Origin: Phascolarctos cinereus
Taxonomy: Eukaryota > Chordata > Mammalia > Diprotodontia > Phascolarctidae
Assembly (NCBI RefSeq): GCF_002099425.1
Contig: NW_018344227.1
Span: forward strand, 1,426,001-1,490,000
DNA length: 64,000 nucleotides
Direction of reading: 5' to 3'
In this document: positions 31,496 through 44,349 of the stretch, piece by piece
How positions within the stretch are numbered: position 1 is the first letter of the stretch
Layout of the letters: every line of letters begins with the position of its first letter
Translations under genes and position numbers: made by a program
Notes under the pieces: model-generated
Seen by the model: only the letters and a program-made list of their open reading frames with translations
What the model was told of the DNA's origin: nothing
The model's database searches: none

Positions 31496-32344
31496 TGCCC
31501 AACCATGAGAAATGAGTGTCCTCCCAATTCTTTATTTCTTTAAAGTGTTTTATAATCATGTTTATGTATCTCAAATATATCTTAATAAATTGTCTCCTAG
31601 ATATTTTATAGTTCTTTTGAATGGGATTTCCCTTTCTATCTATGTTTTGTTATTAATGTCCAGAAATTCAAGTGTTTTTGTGGGTTTATTTTGCATGCAG
31701 CTACTTAGATGAGGCTATTGTCTCAATTAGTTTCTTTGCTGATTCTTTTGAATTTTTCCTCAACAAATAGAAATTATTTTATTTCCTCTTATTATTATGG
31801 TAGCATTTCTTGAACTATGTCAAATAAGAGTGGGGAAATATAACAACTTTGCTTTACTCCTATACTCATTGGGAAGGCTTTTAGTGTTTTCACATTGCAA
31901 ACTATGCTAGCTTTTGGTTTGGGGTATATCTGTTTATCACATTAAAAAATAGTTCTTTTACAGTTTATAGCATAAGTTTGTGTTACGCTTTGTCAAATAC
32001 TTTTTTCTGCACCTATGGATATAATCATGTGGTTTTTGTTCTTAATGTGGTTGTGTTAGTTGTTTTCCTAATGTGGAAACATCCTTGCATACTTGGTATA
32101 AATCCAACTTGGTTGCAGTAAATCATTTTGAGGATATGTTGCTGTAATCTTTGTGCTAGGATTTAATTTTTAATTTTGCATCCCTATTTGTTTAGTGATA
32201 GTGGTATATAATTTTCCTTCTTTATTTTATCCTTCCCAAAATTATGCATTAGGAACACATTTTTCTCCTAAAGGGAGTTCAGTAAAGTGTTTTGTTTCTC
32301 ATTTTTTTGAGTATAATTTATGTAGCATAGGTATTCATTTCTTT
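31496..32344 (-). mobile_element. Old L1, ORF2 RT region
   Basis: Reverse-strand similarity, in order, to 15500-15980 and then 19470-19760. The pieces 'ttgtgttacgctttgtcaaa', 'tggatataatcatgtggttt' and 'gcatacttggtataaat' match. Heavily diverged with no open frame, so older than the L1s to the left. Confidence 0.7.
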
Positions 32345-32815
32345 TAAACTCAATCAATCAGCATCTGCTATGTACCAAGCACTGTGCAAATTACTGGGGG
32401 TACAAAGAAAAGTTCAAGGCAGTCCTTGCCCTGAAGGAGCTCACAGTCTCATGGGGGAGACAATATGCAAGCAACTATGCATAAGCCAGATCTATACAGG
32501 ATAAATGTGGACAGAAACAATAAAGGGAAGGGCTCTGGCATTAAGAAAGGCTGAGAAAGGCTTTTTGCAGAAGGTGGGATTTTAGCTGAGACTTGAAGGA
32601 AGCCAAAGAATCCAAGAGGCAGAAGTGGAGAGAGGGAGCATTTTGGGCAGAAGGGACAGCCAATGAAAGGGTCTGGAGTCTGGAGTCTGGAATGTTCCAT
32701 TCAAGGAAGAGCAAGGAGGCCAGTAGCACTGGAGAGCAGAGTACAGGGGGAAGGGGAAGGAGGGAAGAAGGTATAAAAAGATTAGAAAGGGATGATGGGA
32801 ACTGCTGTTGGGTTC
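32345..32815 (-). mobile_element. L2 LINE, 3' end
   Basis: Begins 'caatcaatcagcatctgcta', then 'gcactgtgcaaattactggg' and 'gtccttgccctgaaggagct', the reverse L2 3' UTR. It runs through 'aggaggccagtagcactgga' to about 32815. Confidence 0.85.
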
Positions 32816-32929
32816 TTTTTCATTACCATGACATCTGTTTTTTCTTTTTGATTTCTTCTCTACTTCTCAAGATTTCCCTTTCAGTGCTTGTAGCACATGG
32901 AATTACTCTCCCATTAGCACTGGAAGGTC

Positions 32930-34219
32930 AAATGCCCAGAGGTCATTTAACTACATCTCCCTGAGGGGTTCTAGGTGTAATCCTGAGGGGGTAAGACTGC
33001 TTTTCCTAATACTATATAGTTCACAGTCCCTCATCCAGTGTGTTCCCCCACAATATCAGTTGTCTTCTAGATGTCCCCAGTATCATCTAACCAATCTCTT
33101 TTCAATATCAATGAACTAATTTACATCAATTAGCTTTTACAAAAGGCATTTCGCCAAGAATATCTAGCAAGAACTGAAGTTTAAATGCTGCTAAAACCAG
33201 GAGCCCACTGTCGTCTACCAACTTGGTCCCTGGGGAGAGTGGGTTTAAATTTAAAGTGATTGCTACTAAATATCTTCTCTCCTCAAGTTCACTTCTGGGT
33301 ATGGCATAGCCTGTGGAAGGATTTCTCCCTTGCTTGCAATACTAACAGGTCAATTTGCTTTTAGGCTGGGACAAGCAGGGCCCTCCTCAGCAAAGAATAA
33401 ACACAACAGAGACAGAAGAAACAAGTGGCCTGGTGGGTTCAAGGATACAGAGAAGCTAGTGAGAGAGATCTAATGCTCCTCCTCCATCTTGCTGGGTGTG
33501 AGGAGAGCCCTTGTCTGTTCAATTCTTTTGTATGCACACTCAGTTCCAGCTCAGTGAACAGTAAGGTAACATGAAATAGTCAGAATGTCTACTCTGAATT
33601 AGGAAGAGAAAGGGCTCCTCCATCATTCATTTCCATAAGCCTCCACGTGGATATTCAGCAGGCAGAGAACATTGTGCATGTTCTAATGCCTGGGCCCTCA
33701 TAGGCCAATCCCCAGACTAAATGTGTAGCAAGGTGGGGTGTGTGGCTCATAAGGAGGCAGGAATAGACACATCTCTAGCATCTCCCCTCTACGCCCCCCC
33801 TTCTCTAAGGGAGACTTCAATTCCTGGTAGGAGAGGAAATAGGAAGTTGGGGCCAGAGGTTGTCCACCATTCTGCTTTCATCAGAGAGGAGTACTGAGCT
33901 AGAATTATATCTATCTGTTCCTTTAAATATTATTAGTCTATGGGATGTGATTTTAAGGTTCAAGCTAAACTCCTGACTACTATGCATTAATGTGGAAAGG
34001 GGAGCAGGGCCAGGCTTTATAGTCAAGGTTTGACTACCCACCAAATACCAGTTCCACAATGAATACACATAGCACATAGCGAAGATACCCATTTATCCCA
34101 ATCATAGCAAAACAGAAACCAGAGAAAGTATATATATAAGAACATATACCAGACAATACAGGTTAAAAGAACTCCTTGGGAGTGAAGTAACTCAGAGAGA
34201 GAGAGAGACGGATAGAGGG

Positions 34220-34291
<72 letters not shown>

Positions 34292-34950
34292 TTGAAGTCT
34301 CAGATCTCACCCAAAGGGAAATTCCCTGAAGTCTCTAACGTAGCAGGCTGGGAATAAAGACATGATCAACATTCTACATGTCACTTCTTCCCAGAGCCTT
34401 TTTCTCCCTTTGTTAACCAGAAAAGAGGTTGGTATTATAGGTTTTCTCTCCTGAAGCTGGAAGTAGAACCTTAAGAAGACTGAAGAGACCAGATCTCTCT
34501 TCTCTCCTGCGCTCAAAAAGTCTGCCTGTCCCTCACACAGGCCCAGGGCATTGATCTCCACCACTGAGGAGAAAGTCCCATACCAATGGGCTTTGAGACT
34601 GAGGTTATATTCCTCTCTTGGGCCAAAACTCTTTGCAGTCCCTTGCAAAGATCAACTGGTGCAAGTGTAAAACCTGTAACTATACAGTACAAACACAAAC
34701 ATCAATGCTTTGAAGTAACAACAGTGATTTTCCTGGTGTTCCACATTATCAACCTTCTGAGGTCCATTCACAGTGCATGCAGTACACATGGCACTATACA
34801 GAGCATCACTTTTGAGGATACTACAGTGACAACATGCCCAACTGCACACAGGACATATAACACATACACATTTCAAAAGTATATGCTTGTCCGTAATACA
34901 CAGGAATCAATAAAAGAAGGGGAAAAAACCAAGCATGGCTAACTAATATG
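32930..34950 (-). mobile_element. LTR-related repeat, copy 1
   Basis: A broken LTR-element-like fossil. Its sub-blocks match 43960-46240 in part: 32975-33060 with 46130-46220, 33790-34180 with 44395-44860, and 34300-34480 with 44920-45080. The minus strand at about 33049 starts TGTGGGGGAACACAC, as an LTR start would. No gag, pol or env domain was recognised. A (GA)n tract lies inside. Diverged between copies, so old. Confidence 0.4.
34195..34292. repeat. (GA)n microsatellite
   Basis: About 90 nt of GA dinucleotides with a few interruptions, inside the LTR-related repeat. Confidence 0.95.
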
Positions 34951-35800
34951 CCTGTAGCCAGGAGATAGTTTTACTCATGGACCAGCCAGGAGGCCAGTGT
35001 CACTGAATTGAAAGAGTACATGGGGGCAGCTAGGTGGTACAGTGGATAGAGTACCAGCCCTAAAGCCAGGAGGACCTGAGTTCAAATCTGGCTTCAGACA
35101 CATAACATTCACTAGCTGTATGACCCTGGGCAAGTCACTTAACCCCATTGCCTAGAAAAAAAAAAAGAGCACATGGTGGGGAGTAACATATAAGAAGACT
35201 GGAAAGATAGGAGTGGGCTAGGTTATGAAAGTCTTTGAATGCCCAAAAGAGGATTTTGTATTTGATACTGAAGGTGATGGGGAGCCACTGAAGTTGAATG
35301 AAGGAGTGACATGATTGAACCTACACTTTAGGAAAATCACTTTTGTGACTGGGTGAAGGATGGCTTGGAAGATGGATTGGAGTGGAGAGAGATATGAGGC
35401 ACGCAGACCCACCCTCAGGCTATTATAATAGCATGAGGTGATGAGGAGCTGCACCCTAGTGGTGGTGGGTTCAGAGGAGTGAAGGGTTTCACATTCAAGA
35501 GAGATATTGCAGAGGTGATGTTGCCTTGGTGACAGATTGGATATGGGAAGGAGAGTTTGTGAGGAGTTGAGGATGATGTCTAGTTTGGGAGTCTGAAGGA
35601 CTAAGAGTATGGCATTGCCCTCAATAGTAATAGGGAAGATAGAAAGTGGGGAGTGTTTAGGGAGCAAGATGATAAGTCTCTTTTTTGGGCTTGTTGATTT
35701 CAAGATGTCTACTAAGACATCCAGTTTGAGATGTCTAATACATATCTTTAGGACTTTAGCTACAGGATCCTTCTATTGGTGGCCTGTTCTCTAAGAAGTA
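34951..35800 (-). mobile_element. L2 LINE with recognisable RT C-terminal part, split by a SINE
   Basis: The minus frame 35218-35703 stays open for about 160 codons. Recognisable parts are KRLIILLPKHSPLSIFPIT, VLQTPKLDIILNSS, LQSIFQAILHPVTKVIFLK and NHVTPSFN. These are the thumb region and C-terminus of the L2 reverse transcriptase. The left part, 34960-35021, is the following 3' sequence, and a SINE sits at 35023-35167. No catalytic box is included. Confidence 0.85.
35023..35167 (+). mobile_element. Short marsupial SINE in L2
   Basis: 'gggcagctaggtggtacagt' start, B box 'gagttcaaatctgg', 'tgaccctgggcaagtcactt' and an A tail. Flanked by aaagagtacatg (35011-35022) and aaagagcacatg (about 35164-35175), a target duplication with one mismatch. 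Confidence 0.93.
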
Positions 35801-36394
35801 TGCTATTATGGAAACTACTTCCTTCTGAGGGTGGGGGGTAGTCCCTGACTCTTGAACTCAGGAGCTCTCTAACTATGAATTATCCATGAAGTAACACCCA
35901 AGGCTAGAAACATCCTTTTCTCAAGATCACTAATCACTGACTGACAAAAAGGCAAAAAAAAAAAAAATCAGTCAGGAATTGAGAGGTCTTATAACTACAG
36001 TCTGAGGCTCCCAGGCAAGCATGTGTCACCTGCTGCCATGTGCTTCTGCTTTGAGTCACCATTGCTTCTGCCAAGGAGATAAAAATCCCATCCCCTTTAC
36101 TGGAAGGCCAAGAGTAGATGAAAATGGAGAAGGGACCAAAAAAGAGCTGAAGACATTTCTATGACTTGCTCTTTTAGCCCATAGTGGGAAGGTTCTTTTG
36201 ACCAGAATCCTCTTACCATCCCAACTCTCATTCTCCAATCCCCATTGAGAAAGCTTTCTTCATTGAGGCTCAGTCAGGAGTTTGTTGTGTCTTCCCAGCA
36301 AATGTACCTTAACTAAGGGATTAGTGCACTTGTCCAGTTCTTTGAGAGGTGTTCCCTTCTAATTAAGCCCCACACCTTGTAATCTCATCAAGCA
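35801..36394. other. Unassigned sequence
   Basis: No feature recognised except a 14-nt A run near 35953. Confidence 0.35.
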
Positions 36395-36660
36395 AATTAA
36401 GGCTGCTAGATGGGGTAGTGGAAAGAGTGTGGGGCCTGGAGTCAGGAAGACTCATCTTCCTGAGTTCAAATCCAGCCTCAGACACTTATTAACTGTGTGA
36501 CCTTGGGCAAGTCATTTAACCCCATTTGCCTCAGTTTCCTCATCTGTAAAAATGTAATAGAGAAGTAAATGGCAAACCACTATAGTATCTCTGCCAAGAA
36601 AACCCCAAATGGGGTCATGAAGAGTGAGACAGTACTGAAAACAACTGAACAACAACAAAT
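36395..36660 (+). mobile_element. Mar1-type CORE-SINE
   Basis: Full order visible: tRNA-like head (36395-36470), CORE segment 'cctcagtttcctcatctgta', 'ggcaaaccactatagtatct', 'caaatggggtcatgaagagt' and an (AAC)n tail. The 3' part resembles the Bov-B/RTE end, which lets an RTE element mobilise it. Confidence 0.92.
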
Positions 36661-36930
36661 CAAATTGACCCTGGAGTGAAGACCTGAGTTCAAATCCAGC
36701 CTCAGACACAGCTGTGTGACCCTGGGCTAGTCACTTAACTGCATCTGCCTCAGTTTCTTCAATAATAATAATAATATTATTATATTAACTATATTATATA
36801 ATAATATAATAATAATAATTCAGTGATAATAGCACCTACCTCCCAGGGTTGCCTTGAAGATCAAATAAGCTAATAATTATAAAGTGCTTAACGCAGCACC
36901 TGGTCCATAGTAGGCAATTAACAAATGCTT
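36661..36930 (+). mobile_element. MIR/MON-type CORE-SINE with (TAA)n
   Basis: Head 'gagttcaaatccagcctcag', 'gtgaccctgggctagtcact', an expanded AT-rich (TAA)n block at 36758-36825, then 'cctacctcccagggttgcct' and 'agtgcttaacgcagcacctg'. The tail is of the MIR/L2 type. Confidence 0.82.
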
Positions 36931-38900
36931 CTTTCATCGTTTCCTTTATATAGCACAGTTTTGATCAAGGGGCTCCTGCTTTGTTTCTAGTTCTCTACTG
37001 CCACAGATATTTTGGCATATATAGGATCTTTATTTCTGTCTTCATCCTGTTTGGGATATATACCTAACAGTAGCATTTGTGAGGCAAAGGAAATGGACAT
37101 TTTAGTCACTTTTTTCTCCACATCATCACAAACGGCTTTCTAGGAGGGTTAAGTCACTTTACAGCCCCAACAACTTATTCATGTGCCCATCTTCTCATAG
37201 CCTTAGCACTTTTCATTACTCATTTCTCCTTTCTTTCCCCTGCCTATCCCAGCATCATCACCAGTATCATCATCATCAACAAGACAAGAAATAGTCTTAT
37301 TTTATTTAAGGCAGGATACTGTATGAGGTTAACCTAGGGAACAAAGATATCGAAAACACATCTTCCAGTGGAGTTGGGATTGAAACTATTTCTAAAACAA
37401 AATGAAATCCATTCAGGGCCCTAAACTGCTTAGAAGGCAGCCTAATAAACTCAGTATTTCCTGGTGGAAGTGAAAAATGGTTTCATTTTGTTATCTTAGT
37501 ATGGGACCTAAGTGTAGAAACAACATGGGGCTTTCTCCAGATCATAATCTTTTTGTCCTTCAAAAAAGTTTTATTATTAATATTTGTTCAAATATATGGT
37601 GAAATGATCCTTATTTAGGAAGTTTTTAAAAATGACCATTGACAAGGTGATCTCTCCTAGTGTACACGACACTAACAAGCAGGGTTAATGGGGACAGTGC
37701 CCTCTACAGGCCCCCAGAGTGCCAGCAGGAAAAGCCGGCTTACCTCTCAAATTCCCAGGTAATTTGCAAAGTCTGGGGAGGAGGGAGGAGAGTGGCAGGA
37801 TGTGGAAAGGCAAATGAAAAGGGTTGCAAGTGGTTTTGCCCATCTTCAAGGCACAGCAGGAGGGGCTAACTCTGAGAGGACACACTGCTTGAGTCTTGAA
37901 GCAAAAAAAAGGACTGCAACCAAACGAGCTCCGATTCAAAACTGGGCACCACTTTGAGAGGAGCAGGAGGTCTCAAGAACTGCCTAAGCAGCCTTTCCAT
38001 ATACCAGCCAGGCATGACTAGAAACCTGAGTGGGTTAGCTGACCGTAGATGCTAATGAAGGACTCTCTCAACTCAAAATAAAGCTGAAGATTCTAAACTT
38101 AACATGGGACATCGAGGTGGCAATAGCCTCTAGTTCATAGACTTATATCTGGAAGGGGCTGCAGGGGCTGGGCTACCCACCCCATCTGTTCTGGGCTTGG
38201 TCAGGCACCAAATGTTATGACAACCTAGTTGGGTGCAGTGAGGACTGGGACACTTTCTCCTCTTCCTTCTCCATCCTCCTCTGTTCAGGATCTACCGCCC
38301 AGGCCAGATTTAAATCACAATGAATTCTTCTAGGTCCCTCCAATAGTGAGAACCCCAAATTTCTCCTCCACTCCAGATTTAGACATCACAACCTGAATCT
38401 CTTTGGATTGAGACCTTGCTCTTCAGAAAGAAAAGAAAACTCTCCTCAGGGGTCCCTCCACCTTTTACAGGAAGCATGAGAGCCCTGGCCTTTCCATTTC
38501 CAGAGTACAACCAGAGGAGGAAGATAGAGAAGCTTAGCAAGAGTACATGAAGTATATGAAGGATGCGCCCAAGAAGCAACTCATAAGATCCAATTTGCCA
38601 ACTCTCAACCATTCCAGGAGAGATCTAGAAAAATTCCTTCATATTTGTGATGAATGGTCTTAGAGAACATCTCAATATCCTGCTGATGAATGGTATCATC
38701 ACAGAGTCCAATAGCCAATGACGGTGGTACCAACAAAGAGTAGAAAGATACAGATGTTTCTACTGTCTCACCTTGAACAAAAGAATTAAAGAAGAATATA
38801 TCATGTCCTGGTATATTATAATTGTAGAATAGATATATTGTTGTAGCTATATGGCTTTGTATATATTTATGCATACACTGTATATGTATATGAAGAGTGA
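36931..38900. other. Unassigned region, no gene recognised
   Basis: No open frame longer than about 90 codons with recognisable content. On the minus strand near 38205-38230 'gttgtcataaca' is followed by TTTGGTGCC, which could be an LTR end next to a tRNA-type primer site. That is too short to call. Confidence 0.3.
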
Positions 38901-38901
38901 G

Positions 38902-38904
<3 letters not shown>

Positions 38905-38970
<66 letters not shown>
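38905..38970. repeat. (GA)n microsatellite
   Basis: About 65 nt of pure AG repeat directly before the Gypsy fossil at 38971. Confidence 0.97.
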
Positions 38971-38971
<1 letters not shown>

Positions 38972-41460
38972 TATATAGAGCTCAAGATGCCCTGGACCTG
39001 GATTGTTTGTTAGGCAGCCAGTGCTTTTCTGTATTGGATCCATGCAGCAATGGCTACCAGGTCCCTGTGGCAGAGAAAGAAAAGGAGAAGATGACATGCA
39101 TCTACCTAGCCAGATTTTATCAGTTTGGATGCATGATCAAAGATATCTCCAGGCTACCTGCCACCTCCCAAAGACATAAACTATCTGCAAGTTTTGGAAT
39201 ACCTTGATGACACCATTGTCTTTGAGAATACCTAGGAAGAACATAATGAAAGTTCTGGATTGGCTAGAGGAAAATGACTTAACACTCCACTGACAATTGA
39301 CAGTTTTGTAGAACCTTGATGAAGCACAAATAATCTCAACAAGAATAGAGCACTGATCCAGAGAAGGTAGAAGCATTTCTTACTTGACCATGCCCAAAGA
39401 ATCTTTGAGACCTGAAGACTTTTCTAGGATGGTGAATATCAAAAATTTGTTAAAAACTTGATGCTACTGCTAAGTCACTGAATGACTTTACTCAAATGTA
39501 GGTGATTGAGGAGGCACAAAAACAGAAAGATAAAGCACTTAAAACTATCCTAAAATCAACAAAACCTTTCAGAGACTGATAGGCAAATGTGAACAAGCAG
39601 TCAGACTTGGTCAGCTGCCTCACAAAGGCACCAGTGTTAGCTATGCTGACCCAAGCCAGCCTTCTGTCTTGCATACAGATGTCAGTTTGGAGGGATTGGG
39701 AACAGTCCTGTACCAAGAGAATGGTGGTCACATGTAATCAGTTGCATTTGCCAACAGAGGCCTGAATGACAGCAAAACCTATTACCCCATTCAAAAGCTA
39801 GAGTTCCTTGAATCTAAATGGGTGGTCACTGAAAAATTCAAAAATTGTGTATGGAGCAAAGTTACAAGTTTATACTGACAACAATCCACCAACATTCTGA
39901 GCAATGCCAAGTTGGGTGGTGTTTGCCAGTGATGAGTGGTAGCACTAGCCAACTCTGGGCTCAGAATCCTTTATTAGCCAAGGAAGACTAGTGTGGAGGC
40001 AGATGCCCTATCCAAAAGGCCACATGACATCAAAAATTCAGTAATACGTGAAGGAGAAGGGGAAACTTTATGCAACAGCCAAGGAACTCTACACTGATAA
40101 TAAATTGATGATAAACTGCAAATAACCTGATGACAATGCAGCTAAAAGTTGGAGACTACCCCCAGATGGCATGCCAACAGGATAGGGGACCTTCCCTTCA
40201 TTGAGTTGACCTTCTTTATCTTAGTTGTCTGTGGATGGTTGGCAAAGAGATCAGATGACTGATAAAGGACTGTGGAAAGTAAGACAAACCAAGAAACAAG
40301 GTGATAATGTCAAAAGACTCAAATGCCAGTCCTTTGTACGTCATTGCTGTGACAATGGCAGAAGTTGGAACTGGGGCATGGAGTTTCTATGGTGGACTGT
40401 TAGTGACCCTACACATGGTCTAAAGAAGCAGTTGCTGTTGCCAAGGGCATGTTGCTCTATAGCCACGAAACCTTTACATGATGGTGGATATTTGAGTCAA
40501 GAAAAAATTCCAGAGCTCAAAAGAAGCAGATCTGCCTGACCCAAGATAACCACAGATGTGTGTCAGAAAGTGTGAAAGTAGTGCCTAGTGTGTGCAAAGA
40601 AAAGTACTCACAACACATGCTGCATATTTAGAGATTAGTTCCAGGAAACTGTAGCAAGAACATAAGTTAGATATTAGTGGTAAGTGGCCACTTCACAAGG
40701 TATAAGGCACACCCAACCAGGAACCAAAGAGCATCCAGTGGCACTACAATATTGTGGGAGAAGCAGTTCTCTGTAGACTTCCTGCCCCGATTCCTTTGGA
40801 ATTGTGAAAACACAATGCTCAAAACATATTAGATTTGGGGGCAGCTAGGTGGTGCAGTGGATAAAACACCAGCCCTGAAGTCAGGACTACCTAAGTTCAA
40901 ATCTGGCCTCAAACCAAACACTTGACACTCGCTGTGTGACCCTGGGCAAGTCACTTAACCCCAATTGCCTAAAATAAAATGTTAGATTTGGCTGACATTA
41001 AGACCTCTCCCCCCAAGGGGACCCACAACTTGAATGTTTCAACTGCACACTGATAAACATGTTAGGCACACTGAGATCTTGTGGAGTCAACGTGTGTCTT
41101 TCCTAGTGCATATATGTAAACAACTCCCCCAGAAATGATGCCATTGTCTTTATATCTAACTTGCTGATGTTTGGGCATGAGCTGTGCATCCCTATTGATT
41201 TTTGTTCTGTAGTCTCTGAAGATGGAAAAACTAACAGACACCCACAATCAATACATCTTTCTGATAAGAAAGACACCAAGGAACAATAGCTTCAGCCATG
41301 AATAATGCTAAAAGAAATAAGCAGCAACATGACATCTGAGTTCATCGTCATGATCTTCAACAAGGTGAGAAAGTTCTATTGAGAAATCCTGATTAAGTAC
41401 CAACTGTACTCCACAGTGATACATATCTGTGTTACAAAGGAGGGATCCATCTGGGCTAAT
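38971..41460 (+). mobile_element. Ty3/Gypsy retrotransposon fossil, RT to integrase
   Basis: Plus-strand pol remnant. The RT area is near the left end (residues such as CFSVLDP and ARFYQFG). RNase H-like and connection sequence runs to about 40030, where VEADALSKRP is legible. Integrase-area sequence runs to about 41400. The order and wording are those of vertebrate Ty3/Gypsy pol and not of class I-III retroviruses. It is broken by many changes (well over ten), no LTRs were found, and a SINE is inserted. Ancient Gypsy relics are known in mammals, and this is probably one of them. Confidence 0.72.
40839..40981 (+). mobile_element. Short marsupial SINE in Gypsy fossil
   Basis: 'ggcagctaggtggtgcagtg' start and 'gtgaccctgggcaagtcact', ending AAAATAAAATG. 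Flanked by ttagatttgg at 40829-40838 and 40982-40991. Confidence 0.93.
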
Positions 41461-41946
41461 CATAGGGCCCTCTGAATTTGTAAGGATCCACTGGAGAGAT
41501 TCTCCATCTGGAACTCTCAGACTTGGATACCCTAGTTTTCAGGGATCCACTAGAGAAAAATTAGCTTTTTTCTTTCCTCTTTTTCTTTATCCTGTAATTG
41601 AACAGATTGTTTTCCTTTGTGCTTCCTGTAGAAGTCAGACCTATTTTTTGAGATAATTCTTGCTTATTTGAATGCTTATGACTGTACCATTCATTCACAA
41701 TCACTTACTATAACACCCCATTAGAGTAATTAGTTTAATTTAAGCCTGGGGTGGAGAGCAATATAATGACCACCTTAAGTTCATTTATTTCTCTCCTCTT
41801 AAGCTTTAGGGAGTCAATTTTATTTTTTATTTTTTGAATTTGAATATTTGCATTAGTTTTAGCTACATTTCCCCCAAGTTTGGGCCCCATCTCTTAAATA
41901 TGACTCATAAAATCAAGAAAGTGTGAAATAATAGTCAAGGATGGTA
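41461..41946. other. Unassigned sequence
   Basis: Follows the Gypsy fossil. No LTR or gene is evident. Confidence 0.3.
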
Positions 41947-41961
41947 CATGGATGACTTTCT

Positions 41962-42120
41962 TTTTCTTTTCTTTTTTTTAGGCAATTGGGGTTAAGTGAC
42001 TTGCCCAGGGTCACACAGCTAATAAGTTAGGTGTCAAATGTTTGGTCTGAAGTCAGATTTGAACTCAGGTCTTCCTGATTTCAGGGCCAGTGCTCTATCC
42101 ACTGCACCACCTAGCTGCCC
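41962..42120 (-). mobile_element. Short marsupial SINE with 15-bp target duplication
   Basis: Reverse orientation: T-rich at the left, then 'gttaagtgacttgcccaggg', 'tctatccactgcaccaccta' and GCTGCCC. Flanked by catggatgactttct at 41947-41961 and 42121-42135, identical, so relatively young. Confidence 0.96.
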
Positions 42121-42539
42121 CATGGATGACTTTCTAATGAGCCAAAATGTGCGAAAACTGGAGGTCAAATATCTATTAAGACAATTAAGTCTTAATGCTA
42201 TACTCATAAAATCTTTTTAAAATCCACTTTTTGGCTTTCACATGAACTGAAAAGTACTAGATCTGATTAAATCCATTTTTTTCTATTCACAGAAAGTTTC
42301 CAGTGAAAGGATTTCTACCAATATTGTTTGCTTCTAACATGCCAAATTTGGCCCTATGTTGAGCCCTCTCCCTCTGGTCCCCCTCAGTGTAGTATATATA
42401 CATGGCTCTGAAAAAAAAAAACCATTATCTATGGGGTTAGGGAGTAAGGGTAGGGGTAGGATGGACCTGTGATTTCATCAGTGTGGCCAACTCCCAGAGT
42501 GGAAACCTCTCCTACCAAAGCAGATCTACAAACTCATCT

Positions 42540-42690
42540 ATAACTTAGTTGGAGAGACTTGACTGGGGCAATGAGAGGTTAAGTGACTTGCCCATGGTCA
42601 CAAAGCCAGGATGTGTTAGAGGTAGGATTTGAACCAAGGTCTTCCTGACTCCAAGGTCTATCGTCATCCATTATGTCCTGCTGCCTCTCA
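42540..42690 (-). mobile_element. MIR/CORE-SINE fragment
   Basis: 'gttaagtgacttgcccatgg', 'ggatttgaaccaaggtcttc' and 'cctgctgcctct' in reverse orientation. Diverged. Confidence 0.7.
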
Positions 42691-43735
42691 GCAGCATATC
42701 AGCCAATGATATAGACAGAATAATGTGAAAAGCACTTCTAGGTAGTCTACTCTGCTTAATACTATGCCTAAACTTTAGGCTTTACTAAAGCAATCATGAT
42801 TTTGATTTTTTTCATGTCAGTATTTCTCAATGCTTCCATTTCCAGGACCGCATTCCACATTGGTAAAATCCAGCAAAGCACCAAGAAATAATTAAGTTAT
42901 GACTTGGAATTAGATATATTACTCTGCTTTAAAAAAAAAAAAAGGTGAGAGGGTTTGGGTTGCATGCACTATTTAACTGCATGCACTATTTAACTGCATG
43001 CAAGACTAATAAGTCCTCCTCCCCTTTCACATAGAATACCTTCCTACAAACTTAAGTCCAAGCTAAGGCATATTCCATATGCTAAATAATGAATTACACC
43101 TTCCATAAATGTTGGGTTTTTAAAAGGGCATTCCACTGGGATTCAGTTCTTTGTCTTTCCTAAGAAGATCGTTGTACATTTGATCATGCTGTTTTGAAAT
43201 CATAAACATTCGGCTTGTCTGGTGCTGGTCCTGGAAGTTTCACATGAGTTCCTGTTCCAAAGGATCTGACACTGAATCCTCATTCGCTGAGGATGTAGTG
43301 GGCCTCCATGCTCTGGTTCTGGTTACTCAAGCACACCACTGCCACTCGCAGCAGCAACCACAGTGAGGGCCTCATGTGTCTCTTCCATTCAGCAGCGGCC
43401 TCGCCTCAGTGCGAGCAAAATCGGGAATCAATTTTAGATGATAAGTTCTGAATTGGATTTCAATCACTCTGAACCCCCAGTTAAGAAAGTTCCTAACACA
43501 GAGATTGGTTGGACTCTCTGCTTAACATTATTTTTATATCTATATCTATAGTTAACTCTTAGCCTCTTTGTGGGTGAGTCAAGATGCCATTTACTGGAAA
43601 TGTTTGGGGAATGAAACAGCCTGTAGAGTCTGCAGATAGAAAGGAATCTGGAGGGGAAGTTGAAGAAAGAACCAACTTTTTCTTTAGATTTCTCTCAGCT
43701 TGGGTCCTCCTCCTCAGGATGCCTAAAATTCCTGA
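42691..43735. other. Unassigned sequence
   Basis: Nothing recognised apart from a short direct repeat (tgcatgcactatttaac, 42961-42998). Confidence 0.3.
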
Positions 43736-43956
43736 TCATCCTTTTGTAACCCCATTTGGGGTTTTCTTGGCAAAGATACTGGAGTAGTTTGTCGTTTCCT
43801 TCTCCAGCTCGTTTTACAGATGAGGAAACTGAGGCAAACAGGGTGAAGTGATTTGCCCAGGGCCATACAGCCAGTGTTTGAAACCAGACTTGCACTCAGG
43901 AAAATGAGTCTTCCTGACTGGCACTCTATCCACTGCAGCGCCACCTAGCTGCCCAA
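43736..43956 (-). mobile_element. Mar1-type CORE-SINE
   Basis: Reverse Mar1: 'aaccccatttggggttttct', 'gatactggagtagtttgtcg', 'gatgaggaaactgaggcaaa' and 'tctatccactgcagcgccac', ending CTAGCTGCCC. Confidence 0.92.
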
Positions 43957-44349
43957 TACAGACTAGCAGTAACTAATTTTTATATCTAACAATGGGCATG
44001 AACTGTATCAAGGGAAGGGATACAGGAGCAAGGAGAAGGTAGCAGTCTGTGGGTGCTGCCAATTACAGCAGAGAACAGGTTGCTCTAAGCTCCTCCCTCT
44101 CACAAAGTGAAGTTAAGGCAGCTGATTCCTTCTTCACCTCGGTCATGGGAGAAAGACATTGTTTCTAAGGGACATTTTGGGTCCTCTGACCAATCTGGTC
44201 TTCAGCACTCCACCCATTGGTTACAGTCTCTCTACTCTATATTACCTGCATTGTTAATTGCAGCAACAGAAGTGGAACAGAAGAACATTTTAGAGACCTT
44301 GTAAGTGTAAGAAGTGTGTGGTCATATTGTGCAATTTGGTCTATGTAGG

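Noticed and set aside
35218-35703. 161-codon minus-strand open frame considered as a host gene
   Set aside because: Its residues follow the L2 reverse transcriptase C-terminal region, and L2 3' sequence continues on its left.
38205-38230. Possible LTR end and primer-binding site on the minus strand
   Set aside because: Only about seven bases fit a tRNA-Phe-type primer site and no paired LTR was found.
38851-39207. Open frame beginning in the GA repeat and running into Gypsy sequence
   Set aside because: Its first part is (GA)n translation and its second part is fossil pol; not a host gene.
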